Positions 34,641-46,695 of a DNA stretch of 64,000 nt are shown here, piece by piece; position 1 is the stretch's first letter; the number at the start of each line of letters is the position of its first letter. The DNA is from Planococcus citri (Eukaryota > Arthropoda > Insecta > Hemiptera > Pseudococcidae), in NCBI RefSeq assembly GCF_950023065.1, contig NC_088677.1:79695469-79759468 (forward strand), read 5' to 3'. The translations under genes were made by a program, and so were the position numbers. The notes beneath the pieces are model-generated. The model had not been told where the DNA came from and ran no database searches. It worked only from the letters and a program-made list of their open reading frames with translations.

Positions 34641-36640
34641 CCACAAAATGCAGGTGTATTGAAGTATTTTCAATTCAGGGGTGTCATTTCTATGCAACTA
34701 ATTTTCCAAGTTCAACATTATTTTCATCCCTATCAAAAGTTTAAAATCGTTCGTTGATGAATCGTTCAAAAATCGTTTCCATGGATGTTCATTTTCAATA
34801 ATTGAATCTTCATTCTTTACTGTTAAATTCTCTGAGCTACATGATTCTTCGCTTTCATCACCCATTCGCCCAAAATTCAACCAATTGAGGTGGCATTTAC
34901 ACCCTCAACACTTCCATCCATCCTAACTTGCAAATATCGCAGCATTTCACACCGTTTAATCGACAATCACACGTAATTTACGAACCATACTGTACGCGGC
35001 TCGGTGGCACAACAAGATAAATGGATCCGCTCTCGGATAAATGTGCCGAGAGTGGCGGTGTTTATTGAATGAAGTACACGACGCTTATACAGTAAGTACA
35101 GCGAGATCACGGTGCAGTTGGCTCGCGCCATAATTCATACACCGTACATCCTCTTTGTTGCACCGAATGACAAAAAAAAAAAGAGTCAAAAACACTGCGG
35201 CAGGATGGCAGCCATAGCCTCATAGGCGAAAAACCACGCAAGAAAGTAGAAATACGACATTTTTTCCATCTTCTCTTCATCTCAATTAAGCTAACATATT
35301 ATTTAAAAATAACTTGGCAATTGGCATCGAGCATTTAGCTTATTCCGGCAGCCCCATCATGACCATGAGGCGGAGCATGCGATACTTTCTTTACACACAT
35401 ATGGCTACCTAATTAACCATCACATCACATTACATAGGATTGGATTGGCTCTTTATTATGGAAATCGAGTTTTAAGGTATTTTTTATATTTTTTCGTTCG
35501 TTGCATAGTTGGGTATTTTATGACGACAACGACAACCATCGTCGTCGTCGACGACCAAAGACCAAAAGCAGAGGAAAAAATGACTGCAGTATTTTAATTT
35601 ACTCCAACAGCAACGTCGACCCGACCGGTTTGTTTTCTTAATAATTTTCAATACAGATTCTGTTTCGTTCTTTTTCTTCTTCTTCAAACGGACCATCTCT
35701 CCTGTTTATTTCTTCGTGTACGTAAAGTATAATAAACATAATATTATAATACACGTAAATCTCTTAATAGTTGTATGCAATGTGCCTAATACTATTAGAG
35801 GAATAGTACATATAGTTTGCATATTACACACATATACTCCGAAGCAGATATCTATCATGTCCTTCTAATATATTATAACTGTAATTTAAAACGACCACTG
35901 TGTATCCAGCAGCTTCTCCACACACCATACTCTATAATGTGTCCAATGCAGATAAACCTTTTTCATTTACATGTACACATTCGTATTTTATACATTAGGA
36001 TATCATTCCCGGGTATAGGATAACGCATACATATTAAATTTTCATTTATGATGCAGGTAATTTTAAATTTAACTAATCCACGTTTTTAAAAAAAACCAGT
36101 TACATTGGTACGAGTTTGAAGTATGCCAATTGTACAAATAACCATGTTTGGTTCTATTTACAATTCGACGAAGCAGAGTTAATTATTTCGCATGTTTTTG
36201 CCCAGCATTATAGCAGCAACAGCGAACACTTGCATGAAAAAATCGTCTCTTTATGAATTAGATTTGGGGGGGGGCAGTCTCATTATGACTTTAGAGCACG
36301 TACTCCATTTCTTCTGAAAAAAGAGTAACTTGAGTAATCCAAAAATTTCGAAAAAAAAAAAACAAAACAGAAAGTAAGGTGCCTAACCAAAAAAGTTACA
36401 AACCGTGAAAAAAACATAATAATTATGAACAATTTATTCAATATTGAATTCAATGCAAAAAAAACCTACGAAACAAAAAATTCTAATTGAAATTTAATAA
36501 TGAAACTCGATCGAGATTTTGACTACATATTTTAATGAAAAACAGGACTGTTTGAGTGTTTGTCAAATCATTGACAACAAAGTGAAACTTTTTCGAATTT
36601 TTTTTTCATTTTTTTTATATTTTCATTTAATGAGCCATAT
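34640..36640. other. No supported gene
   Basis: Mixed DNA with a GTC/GAC trinucleotide patch near 35538-35553, a G tract near 36268 and an A/T-rich tail leading to the LINE 3' end. No gene seen. Confidence 0.35.
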
Positions 36641-37498
36641 ACAGCAACTTATCGGCTAGAGGCTCGTATTTACAAGTGAAAAGCTCAAAATTAGGTTATA
36701 CAGGAAATAAAGTTAAGTATGTACATACAATTTTAAATTTTTCTATCTAATTTTGTTGAGATTAGAAATTTAATAACTTTGTCTGTGTGAGAAGGGTTGT
36801 CAGAAAGGAGGACCTGGAGTTCGTTAGAACTTAGGTGTCTAGAGCGTTCATTCTGGTAGGAAGGGCAGTCTATCAGTAAATGAGCAATGTTTAGGGGGAT
36901 GTTGTTGCATTCTGGGCATAATGGTGGAGGCTGTTTAAGGAATATGAATTGGTGAGTGAGACGGGAGTGGCCAGTCCTGAGTTGGGTGAGAAGAACCTCA
37001 GATTTACGTTGAGGTTGCTCAGAAGTTTTCCATAAAGATGTGGTGTTTTTTATGCTTTCGAGTTTATTTGAACTTGGGACCTGAGACCATGAAGATTGAA
37101 ATGCTTCATGCATTAGTGTTTTGGAATGCGAGTTTCAAATCAGATAAAGGGATTGGTATGTTGGCTAGGGGGAGGTGGAGGTGTGCCTGTTTAGCTATTT
37201 TGTCTGCTAGCTCATTTCCTTGAATCTGGGAGTGTGAAGGTATCCAACATAGTACGGGTGTGCTATTTTGGAAGAGTTGAAGGAGTTCAATGATCTCAAG
37301 TGATATATTATGTGAATACTTTGACCTATAGTTTTTTATTGATGAAAGAGCAGATAAAGAGTCAGTAAAAATTATGACATTATATAAAGAAAAATCAAGG
37401 GAATATGAAATTGCAGATTTAATTGCATATAGTTCAGCAGTAAAGATAGTGCAAAGGGAGGGGAGGGCAATGGGGATAGATACATCGCCATGAATGAT

Positions 37499-37540
37499 TG
37501 CGCATCCAGTGAATTGTTGCGCATCCAGTGAATTGTTGAG
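37499..37540 (-). repeat. 19-bp duplication in the RNase H region
   Basis: GCATCCAGTGAATTGTT occurs at 37502 and again 19 bp later at 37521, just after the YTDGSK motif. The length is not a multiple of three, so it shifts the frame. Confidence 0.9.
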
Positions 37541-37562
37541 TTTTTGAACCATCAGTATAAAA

Positions 37563-37780
37563 TTGTGACCATCCGCAATAAAAGCAACCACCAGTTGCAA
37601 AAATCAAAAAATGTTTTTTCACCTATTTTTGGGCCCTGAATGGTTTAAGGAACAAAAATTTGCGGAAAAAAAATTGTTCGCGAATTTTTGTTTCCTAAAC
37701 CACTTAAAGCCCAAAAATAGGCGAAAAAACATTTTTCGATTTTTGTGACGGATGGTCGGTTTTATCGCGGACGGTCACAA
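37563..37780. mobile_element. 218-bp inverted-repeat element in the LINE
   Basis: The ends are TTGTGACCATCCGCAATAAAA on the left and its near reverse complement on the right (TTATCGCGGACGGTCACAA). Inner arms match over about 90 bp, including TTTTTTCRCCTATTTTTGGG and TGGTTTARGRAACAAAAAT, around a centre near 37670. It is therefore almost entirely a hairpin. The target duplication is not clear. It lies in the LINE next to a second element. Confidence 0.8.
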
Positions 37781-37790
37781 TATACTTATA

Positions 37791-38174
37791 TGAAGAGTGA
37801 TATTCCAAAACTCGCTTTGTCCATTTTTATCAAAATTGGGTTTTCAGTGGTACCTGGTAGATGAAGTATTAACTCATATTCCTACATCATCAACCTACCA
37901 AAATGAGGCCTTAAACTCACCTAAATAGCCAATTCACTAAAAATTAAAAAAAAATAATGTTCCAAAACGTGTTTTGTCCATTTTTATTGAAATTTTTTTC
38001 AGCAGTATTTAAGTGGATGAAATGTATACCTACACTCCTACATCATAAATCCACCCAAATAAAGAGCTGAACTCGCCTAAAAAGCCAATTTACCCGTTTA
38101 AAGGGAAACTGTTTTTCCTCTCTCCTGAAAAGTTGTGAAAATGGACAAAGCGAGTTTTGGAATATCACTCTTCA
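37791..38174. mobile_element. 384-bp MITE with TA target duplication in the LINE
   Basis: Terminal inverted repeats start TGAAGAGTGATATTCCAAAA and continue to CTCGCTTTGTCCATTTT, about 38 bp without mismatch, and TA flanks both sides (37789-37790, 38175-38176). Inside are two diverged direct copies of about 150 bp sharing 'TTTTGTCCATTTTTAT', 'CTACATCAT' and 'CTCRCCTAAAWAGCC'. The TA duplication fits the Tc1/mariner-like superfamily. It has no coding capacity. Confidence 0.85.
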
Positions 38175-39019
38175 TATGACTGAATTCTTCATACTTATCA
38201 AGAAGGAGAAGAAAATGTCTTTCAAGTATGATGGAGTTGGTGTGATTTTTGTTAAATTCCGTCAAGGATAGGTCGATAATAGGGTTAAAAGATTGCCAAG
38301 GTGGGATAGGGTTTACTAACAAGTGGTGTATTTTAATGATATTTTCTTCAATTTGTTGGAGAAAAGATTGGAATTTTATAGATAGTGAATGTATAGGAAT
38401 TATATATTCCAACTTCAAGTGGAAGTCAGGGTTTGATTTTATGCTCAAGTATGTTGATGTGGAAATATACGGTCTATGTATGTCAAGTGGACATTCAGAA
38501 GCATCATTAAGAAGGCTTACAGAAGGGGTAGTTCTGAGGGCTCCAGTGGAAATTTGGACAGCTGTTTTTTTTAATAGTGTTTAGCCTGCAGAGGCGACTA
38601 TCAGGGGCATAAGTATAGACAGAACATCCATAATCTAAAACTGGTCTGATGAGTGTGCGGTATAGTTTGAGTAAGGTATGACGATCAGAACCATAAGAAG
38701 TGTGTGAAAGTTTCTTGAGAGTAGATTTATTTTTTTGAAGCATTTGGATCTGATTTCTTCTATATGAGAGGACCAGGAGAAGTTGTTGTCAAAGATGATA
38801 CCTACCTAAGTATTTAACAGAGGGAAGGGTTGGAATTGGAGTATTATTGAAGTGTATGTTTATTTCATGGGCACATTTATTTCGTTTGCAAATATGCAGG
38901 GCAGCAGATTTAGAGTGAGAAAATTTCAAACCATTTTGTTGTGACCATGATAGCAGCTGGGCTGTGGCTTGTTGTAGTAGTTTGTCAAAGAAAGGAGGAT
39001 CATTTTGCAATTTTATGCT

Positions 39020-39960
39020 ATAAAAAAGCGAGACTTGACAGCAATTTTTGACAAAAAAAAAAGAGACGATAATCCACAAAAAAAAGGGAGAGTTTTTGGT
39101 AATTTTTTACAACAAAGTGAGTGAAATTTTTGGCATAAAAATCAACATTTCTAGACAATTTTTGGAGAAAAATGATTTTTTGCAATTTTTCAACTAGAAA
39201 CGACAACTTTTAGTAATTTTGTTAAACAATGATAATTTTTGAACGTTTTGGTAAAAAGCAAGACTTCTTGGAAATTACCTACCTATTTGAAAAAAAATTA
39301 TACTTTTTGGAAATTTCCGGAAAAACACGAGACTTTAGTGAATAATTTTTGAAAAAAAAAAAAAACAAGAAAATCCAGCAACTGTGCTAAAAAGCGATAA
39401 TTTTCGTCAAAAATAAAAATTCGACAATTTTAGCAAAAAGCGGTAATTTTGTGGAATTATTGGCAACAAAATCATTTTCTTGCAATTTTTTTGGAAAAGT
39501 GATGACTATTTTGCATTTCTAAGGTAAAAAACAAAACATTTAGTTACTTAATTATTGGCAACAACGTGAATTTTTTGCAATTTAGGGCAAAAAGCATCAT
39601 TTTTTGAAAATTTTTGGAAATAGGTCACTTTTTGAAATTTTTTATCAAGAAGCGAAAATTTTCATCAATTTTGTTAAAAACCGAGAATCTTTGACAATTT
39701 TCAGCAAAAAGCAAAATTTGGAGTTTTTGGCAATTTTCGGCAAGAAGCGACACTTTTAGACACTTGTATAATAGGAAAAACGTAAAAATCTTCAATAAAT
39801 TTCCTAAACAGCAAAAATTTGCATCAAATTTTTTTTTTGACAATTTCAGCAAAAAGCAACAATTTTGAAGATTTTTTGGTAAAAAAATCATTCTTACTTT
39901 TCATCGCTGAAAAGCTGGAATTTTGGGCAATATTTGGAAAACTTTTTGAAACTTGACATG
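39020..39960. repeat. Degenerate AT-rich array of AAAAGCGAxAATTTTT units
   Basis: Irregular units such as 'GCAAAAAGCGATAATTTT', 'TTTTTGGCAATTTT' and 'GACAATTTTAG' repeat for nearly 1 kb, resembling 12.5-13.2 kb. It directly adjoins the broken 5' end of the LINE, which may have landed in it. Confidence 0.65.
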
Positions 39961-41690
39961 TAACTAACATATTTTTTTTCTGTATTGTTCTGTTTTCGGT
40001 TTGTGTCGATTCTTTTCTGTTCTGGTCAACCACCCTTGCCTTAGACCAACCCACGATTCGATTCGACTCCCATCTCAATTAATATTTTGTCGTTTTTCGT
40101 GTCGCAGAATGTGAAACTTACAAATGTGTAAGAGTTTAACTAACTCATGCTGTATTGTTTCATTTATTATATGTACCTTGGCATTACGTAAAAATTATTT
40201 GTCTATATGCAAATTTTATTGACGATGGCGACTGTAACAGCATCAGTGGCAGCAAAATGTAGTCGATATGGTGTTATAAAATTTCGTTGGCGTTTTATGC
40301 ATATTCCTACTTACTTAGGTACATACGATACATGTATCTATATATCTATACAGCGAGTAACATTTTGAATTATTTTATTAGATATATCGGGCTGGAGCCG
40401 TTAAGTTAAGCACAGCAACAGATTTCTCAATGATTATTCCGGCCCCGAATGACATTCCACTCGATTTTACATTGCAAACTGGTAAAAAGTGGTTATGTAA
40501 ACCTGTTTTCGGCGTGTTTTTTCTCTCGATTTTTTTGTTTCGCCGTTTCTTATTCATGATGCAGCTTATATGTAGTTATAAGTACGCTGGTCTTTTTTTT
40601 GTCGCCAAAAATAAATTGTAATGGTTCGAGTTGAGTTTTTTTTCGTCGTTGAAATTGTACAAGGTACTATATAATATGTAAAATGTAAACGGCGTCGAGG
40701 TATATTTCACCGTTTTTTACTCGTATAATAAGCTGCGATTTTGTGTGGAGGTGTTTAAAGACTGATGTCATTGTATATGGGGAATTTATACTCGATGTAC
40801 ATATATGCTGCTGTGGGTATATGAAGGTATCGAGATACCTGTATTTTTACCAGTACAGGAGGAGCTTGGAGAATTGACAAGTTGACTTGGTAGCAGCTGG
40901 TTCGCGGTTCGCGGTTCTCGGTTCTGGTTGCGTGTACATGGGCTTACATTTATTGTGCATATTCGTTCACGCATTCGAGATAGGTGGTGGCAGTGGAAGT
41001 GCGTTTGATGTCGATCGCCGATTGGTGGATCTAAGTAGTGCGTGTACATGTTGCTTTGTCGTGTACTTCCAGCTGTGAGAAGTGTGATTACGTGTGTGGT
41101 GGGTCTCAGGTTGTAGCGAATGGCTGATGAGTAGTCGCCTATAAGCTTACACACGATGATATGGTATATGAGTGAAAAAAACAAGGTGTGAAGTGAGGAT
41201 GACGATTGATCTAGTGGTTTTCATGGAGGTGGATTTTGAACATAGTATAGAAGGAAGGAGGTGTTTCGTGATTTGATGAGTTTTGGAGTTCGAATGGCGT
41301 TATAGCAGAGAATTTGTGATGTGATTGATGATGGGATGATGGATTTTTGATGCTTGTAAAGGTGACGTTTTGGGCAGTGAGTGATGCTGGTGTAGGGTTT
41401 TCATCTGGAGTAGATTGAAAGGTCAAAATAAAAGTTCAACGTTTCATGATGATTCAAACGTTGAAACTTATACGCTTATAATTTGAAAAAAAAATCATAG
41501 CAGGTGTCTTTTTAACCTTTCTTCAAGCGGGCTGAATTACTCCTAGAAGGCTCGAGGCCCAATTCTGATAGAAATTCGAAAACAATCGTTTTACTGACGG
41601 AGGGAGGGAGGGAGGGAGGGAGGGAGGTGGCAAAAAGTCTTCAAAACTTGGTATCCAAAATTTTTTGTTTTTTTTTTTGTATGTATCATG
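39960..41690. other. No supported gene
   Basis: Mixed DNA without recognisable coding sequence. A 132-codon minus-strand frame at 40786-41184 has no domain and no clear start context. Confidence 0.35.
41599..41627. repeat. GGGA tetranucleotide microsatellite
   Basis: Seven uninterrupted GGGA units. Confidence 0.95.
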
Positions 41691-42821
41691 CTGAAAAAAA
41701 AAACAAGACAAGCCTGAAGAAAAAGTGGAATCATATAGACCAATTTCAATATTGCCTGCAATATCAAAATTATTTGAAAAGTTACGAAATGCCTCAAACC
41801 TCTAGCCAAAATACCAGATCATCAGTTTGGGTTTCATAATCAACACTCAACGATAGATCAGGTCCACAGGGGTTGCAGCCATCATTGAAAAGGCAATTGA
41901 GGAAAAGAAATACTGTTCTGCAGCATTTCTTGATGTAGCGCAAACATTTGACCAAGTATGGCACGAAGGTCTCCAATCAAAACTTGCAGAAATCCTACCA
42001 GGAAATTATGTTCGTCTACTGAAATCCTATATCACAGGAAGAGCATTCGGGGTGTTCCACAGAGATACCATATCTACTCAACATCCAATTAATGCTAGTG
42101 CCTCAGGGTAGTGTTCTGGGACCAATCCTGTATTTAATCTACACAGCTGATATACCAACAACACAAGAAACTGAAACTGCAATGTTTACTGATGACACTG
42201 TAATTTTACCAGTTCGTTCATCCCAAGCCCAAGTAACAGAGAATCTACAAAAAGCCCTTGATGAAATCTCAAGATGGGCAATATAGATCAATGGAAAATC
42301 AAGCTAAATGAGCAAAAGTCAACTCATGTTACATTTGCTAAGAGAAAATGAGATGTTCAATACTCAGTCTATATTAAACCTGAGTGAAATTCCAGCTACC
42401 ACCCATGCTAAATATCTGGGTATTCATCTCGACTCCAGTCTTACCTGGAGGCACCATATTGACTAGAAGAAGACTCAAATCAACCTGAAACTCCGCCAAA
42501 TGTACTCGTTGATTGGACATCATTCAAAAATGAAGATTGAGAGTAGAAGGCTAATTTATCAAAATGATAATTAAACCAGTATGGATATATGGGATACAGT
42601 TATGGGGATGTGCTAAACCATCAAATCGAAAAATCATCCAAATGGTTCAAAACAAAACTGTCTGAAAAATTGCCGAGGCAAGATGGTTTCAAACAAATGA
42701 AGCACTACATAAAGATCTTGAGATAAAATGGGTGGATGAAGTTGTTAGAGAATATGGAACAATGCATGAGAAACGACTTCATAGGCACAGCAACCCAGAA
42801 GCAATTGAAGGGCTCTATTCA

Positions 42822-43045
42822 AAAGTGGGTTAAGTCATTTTTCCCCCAAAAAATGCGTTTGCAATTTTTGATGCTGAAAAATGTTCTGTTTCCAAAGGTT
42901 TGTGCACCTTTCTTTCCTTTGGATGTAGAACAATTGCTTGTAGAAAAATTTACTTTGAAAAATCAATGACTTAACCCACTTTTGAAGTAAAAATCCCCGT
43001 AAAACGTGCTTTTTTTAGAATGACTTGATCCACTTTGGAAAATAG
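42822..43045. mobile_element. Small MITE in the Jockey-like LINE
   Basis: The left end TCAAAAGTGGGTTAAGTCA is mirrored by TGACTTAACCCACTTTTG near 42968-42986 and again, more diverged, by TGACTTGATCCACTTTGGA near 43021-43040. LINE codons (…EAIE then LFNST) lie on its two sides. The right boundary is uncertain because two copies of the end are present. GCTCT occurs next to both ends and may be part of a target duplication. Confidence 0.65.
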
Positions 43046-43215
43046 AGCTCTTCAATTCAACTACTACAGTGGAGTCTCGATAACTCAAAGCTGAAGGGAG
43101 AAGGAATTGACTTCGAGTTATAGAGGTTAATTTTTGGTATATTTTGAGTTAGTGAAGTTTTGAATTAGATGAGTTTTTATTTTTTTACCAGAATGAAATG
43201 GAAACAAGTATTATA

Positions 43216-44169
43216 CAGGGTGTGCCAAAAAAGTTAAACTGTTTTCAAACGCTCACTGTGTGGCACCACTGATACGTTGGTGGACCGTGTTTGCGGGAAA
43301 CTGTTCTCAAAAGTATGCAATTTGGTAAGCATGGTTCGGCAGTTGCGCAAAGAACGCGATTTCTGACTGAATACAGTGGTTTTAAAAATGAGTGTTTTTC
43401 AATTTCCGCACACATTGTGCAAACATTTTAAACCAATAAGACAAGGTCTAATGCCTTCCGCAAATGAATAAAGGGGGCGAGGGGTAATTTTTATACTCAA
43501 AGGAATCGACAGCAACATTCGGAGTGGTGAGAAGAGCGCTGAAGACTGAGATTTGAGCCGAACAGAAGCGATTAACGAATGTGTTAGACAAGCAAAACCG
43601 GTTATGAGGGACGTAAACACTCGAATGTTTCCATTTAAATCATTTTATTGGCGACGAATTGCGAAAGATGATTCAAAAATGCATCCCTATGAAGTTCAAA
43701 CACTCAACAACAGTTGGTAGATGAGGATTATTGGGGATAGCTCCGTGTTTTATGGAGGAATGTTGACTACACTTGTGCATAGCGGATTAGCAGCAACTCT
43801 GTCAGAAAATTGAATATTGCAGCCTTAATTTTTCGAAAAATAGGCAGTATTTGAGTTGTATGATAAATGGCGTACTTTTACGAACATTTTCATCAAATTA
43901 CTTTTTGTTTTGCACTCAGTTTTACCATCCTAATAAGCGTTTGAAAACAGTTCAATAAGTAAGATTACATTTTGTGGTGACTTCGCAAGTGTATCAAAAA
44001 TTTGCTATCACCTTTTATCCCAATTGCTTTCAAAAAATGAATTGTGTTTGTAAAGCATATCAAATGGCGTACTTTTGGAAACACTTTGGCGCAAACACGG
44101 TTCACCTTCGTATCAGTGTTGCCACACAGTGAGCGTTTGAAAACAGTTCAACTTTTTTGGCACACCCTG
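43216..44169 (+). mobile_element. Tc1/mariner-like element nested in the pogo-like element
   Basis: Terminal inverted repeats of at least 55 bp with about two mismatches start CAGGGTGTGCCAAAAAAGTT and continue with CTGTTTTCAAACGCTCACTG; TA flanks both ends (43214-43215, 44170-44171). The body of 954 bp contains a decayed transposase segment on the plus strand. Its position inside the TA-flanked pogo-like element shows that it arrived later. Confidence 0.9.
43550..43718 (+). pseudogene. Transposase fragment of the nested Tc1/mariner-like element
   Basis: A plus-strand frame of about 50 codons includes RRIAKDDSKMHPYEVQ, which resembles the 'RRILHKDLxxHPYKxQ' end of the second helix-turn-helix in insect Tc1/mariner-type transposases. 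The catalytic D-D-E/D part is not present as an open frame. A short out-of-frame stretch after 43735 could be a remnant of the C-terminus. So the enzyme is deleted and dead. Confidence 0.55.
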
Positions 44170-44589
44170 TACCTATGTACTAGTATGTATTTGAGTAAAG
44201 ACCATTGAAGATAACCAATATGTGAATGTGATTGAGTTTTGTATCAATGAGATTCAAATTTACATGTGTTTTCAACTAGAAATTCGAGTTATAGAGGCAA
44301 AACATTGGCAACGTTCGACTTACAGAGGTTTTTTCTTGTCTTTTTCAAAAATTTTACTTCGAGTTATCGGAGTTTTTGAACTTTTTACTTCGAGGTAAAG
44401 AAGTGAATTTTACATTGAGTCTTATGGAGAGTTGAAGGGAAACAGACTTTGCTTCGAGTTATTAGAGTTTTTGAGTTAACGGAGTTTGAGTTATCGAGAC
44501 TCCACTGTAGTATGATGGTTAGGCATCTTAAATGTCAAAAGCCTCATGACCTGACCTAGTGATGTAATATATCGTTGTCTTAATACGCA

Positions 44590-45240
44590 AACTGGCTAAC
44601 TCCAAGTTTTGACCAAAATGAGTTATGAGCGTCATCTGATTTTTATTAATTTAATTCATAAGTTGAAATCTTAAAAACACACTTGTGCAGGCCCATTTGT
44701 CTATTATCTGTGGTTGAAGTCGAGAAAATTATCTAACTCCCCCAAAGGATAACGCACTGTATTTAGCTACGCTAAACGGTTTCATTTTTAAGTTAAATGA
44801 AAATGAGTTATGAACACCATCTGAAAGGTGAACACTTCGTAAATAACTTCAGACATTGAAAATTACCTCAGGTGAATTCATTGGTATAGTATCTGAGACT
44901 GGGTTTGAAGTTGGGAAAAATATCTAACTCCACTCAAAGTGGCTTAAAATGTGTCAAGTGAAAAAAAATTTGAACAGATTTTTTTTTTTACTTTAATAAA
45001 TAACCTTAAACAATGTAACACCCATCAATAGTTGATAATGCTGTTTTTTTGCATTTCCTGAACAATTTACAAAAATAAAACCAACAGTTTTGACGAGAAT
45101 TTTTTTCCAAAATATTGACATTCAAAAAGAATTTTAAGGGTTTAAATATCAGATTCTTGAGAAAAAAGCATTTTTTGAAATTTCATCAAAATGGTCGGTT
45201 TTGTCAGAGCGGGTCACATATCATGTTATGTAACAAATCT
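44590..45240. repeat. Two diverged direct repeats of about 190 bp
   Basis: Segments 44610-44740 and 44795-44935 share AAAATGAGTTATGARC, 'CATCTGA', 'TTGAAGT.G.GAAAA.TATCTAACTCC'. Low similarity otherwise. To the right is AT-rich DNA ending with GTCGGTTTTGTCAGAGCGGG near 45200. No gene seen. Confidence 0.45.
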
Positions 45241-46690
45241 GCACATGTTACTGGATAAATTTAAAGTTGAATGTATTACTTATTTAAGAAGTAACTTCAG
45301 ATTGTACATCTTGAATTAGGTATCAAGTCTCGCTGTTTACCAATTAATTGTCAAAAAGTCCTGCGTTTTGCTGGAATTGTCAACATTTTCCTTTTTGTTA
45401 AAAATTATGAAAGATCCTCGTTTTTCATCAAAATTACTGAAAACTGTCCCTTTGTTTTTGGTAGAAAATTCCATCCCAACACAATACAACAGTGTAGGAC
45501 TAATGACTTCACCTTGTGAAACAACGTTAATTTCGGACCAAAACTGAAACTGAAACTTCCTTAAGAAAAACCTTTTCAACAAAAACCTAAAATCATACCA
45601 AAAAAAATCCTACCCTAGGTCAAAGTTCACGATACAAAAAACGCAAAAAAAAAAACTCGTTGAAGTTCGCAGCACCTCCACAGAATCTCAATATGGCGCC
45701 CGTTTACAGGTGAAAATGAGCTATTTCAACGACTCCGTGCGCTCATACTGCCTGGTAAGGGCAAAAGAAAACGAAAAAGAAAGAGAAAAAAAAAAAGAAG
45801 TCATCCGTATCTGGCACCTATTTTACGCGCGACAAGCGACAAGACCGTTGGTTCGCTACACAAGTACCATAATATTACTATACATACTAAAGCAACGTAT
45901 ACTTGTGTAGAGTATGTACCGGTTGACACGTTTCTTTTCAAACAAGGTCAACAAATAAATGATAACTGCATTCATTTGTAATGCCAATTATTGCATTAAT
46001 GTGCAAAATGCATAAAAGTGTATGCCGTATGCGCGTATAGGTACGCCAATGCATTAACATAACAACGTAAAATGTGTATACGACGTATTCGTAACGAGCC
46101 ACAGTCACAGCCTCAGCCACCCGACCAGCAGCGAGGCAGCAATGACGGTGTGGTGCGGGGTCAGCACTTTTAACAACCGCGTTGCGTTTTTCCTCGTCCT
46201 CCCCTCGTGCCTAAATTGTACGACCTCACACTACCGCTCGGTCCGCGGTCATCGCGAGTAAAACCCTGCAACTTGTTAGTTGTTATGTACAGTATTTCCC
46301 TTCAATAATGTAACTTACACGCATATTTTTTTCTTCACTCACTCATTTTACGATACTTACACTCGCGTATCGCCACTGGGTTCTCATAAAATAAATCTTC
46401 ATTTGTCTCTTTCTCGACTGTCTAACATAAAATGACATGTTAACAGGTTGAAAGGAATTTTACCTCCTATATGCAACCTGCCTGCTCGAGTAAGCTGCTG
46501 CTGCTGCTACTGCAGCTTATGCCATTTTTTTTCTTTCTTTTTGCCTCACTTTTTTCCTTACTATAAATGTGTGTTACAAACATATAGGTTTGAATGTATT
46601 ATTGTATTCACAGCGCAACTGCCATTTGCTGCAGTGAGATGGAGCCTTCCCAAATGAATAAAACTTAATTGTAAGATAGAAAAGGGAAGA
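45240..46690. other. No supported gene
   Basis: Mixed DNA with a CTG-rich run near 46494-46512. Short frames lack any domain. Confidence 0.35.
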
Positions 46691-46695
46691 TGATA

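Larger units (their letters stand above)
36640..39020 (-). pseudogene. I/Jockey-like LINE with RT tail and RNase H, split by two elements
   Basis: Read on the minus strand from 39020. First comes the RT part after the catalytic motif (WSQQNGLKFSHSKSA, then PSVKYLG). Next is the RT thumb (LLKLYRTLIRPVLDYGCSVY) and a linker. Then RNase H with its three acidic residues: YTDGSK, the E of TAELYAIKSA and the D of IFTDSLSALSSI, and the WIPSHSQIQGNELAD block. It ends with a C-x2-C...H-x4-C knuckle of the type CPECNNIPLNIAHLLIDC and a stop at about 36733. The 3' tail reaches an A-rich run (T-rich on the plus strand) near 36600-36640. The 5' part including the catalytic RT half is absent, so this is a truncated insertion. 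Two small inverted-repeat elements at 37563-37780 and 37791-38174 interrupt it between linker and RNase H; the reading frame would pass straight through without them. A 19-bp duplication and other shifts also break it. Confidence 0.88.
43067..44507. mobile_element. Pogo/Tigger-like element, host of a second element
   Basis: Perfect terminal inverted repeats begin CAGTGGAGTCTCGATAACTC and are flanked by TA on both sides (43065-43066 and 44508-44509), as in the pogo/Tigger group. Subterminal copies of TTCGAGTTATAGAGG and relatives occur several times inside both ends. Without the nested element (43216-44169) it would be about 485 bp and non-coding, so it is a non-autonomous member. It interrupts the LINE frame just before VRHLKCQKPHDL. 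Confidence 0.92.
41695..44560 (+). pseudogene. Jockey-like LINE RT, broken and interrupted by three elements
   Basis: The plus strand holds a decayed Jockey-clade RT. In order: ESYRPISILPAISKLFEKL near 41725-41780, then the DHQFGFHNQHSTIDQVHR block near 41818-41872, and motif A in LDVAQTFDQVWHEGL near 41928-41972. Next come PQGSVLGPILYLIYTADIP near 42098-42155 and motif C as FTDD at 42185-42196 (usually FADD). Then KPVWIYGIQLWGCAKPSN near 42570-42625 and the RWFQTNEALHKDLEIKW, MHEKRLHRHSNPEAIE tail up to about 42815. The last part, VRHLKCQKPHDL, is found only after 44511, beyond inserted elements at 42822-43045 and 43067-44507. Multiple frameshifts and stops make it inactive. Confidence 0.88.
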
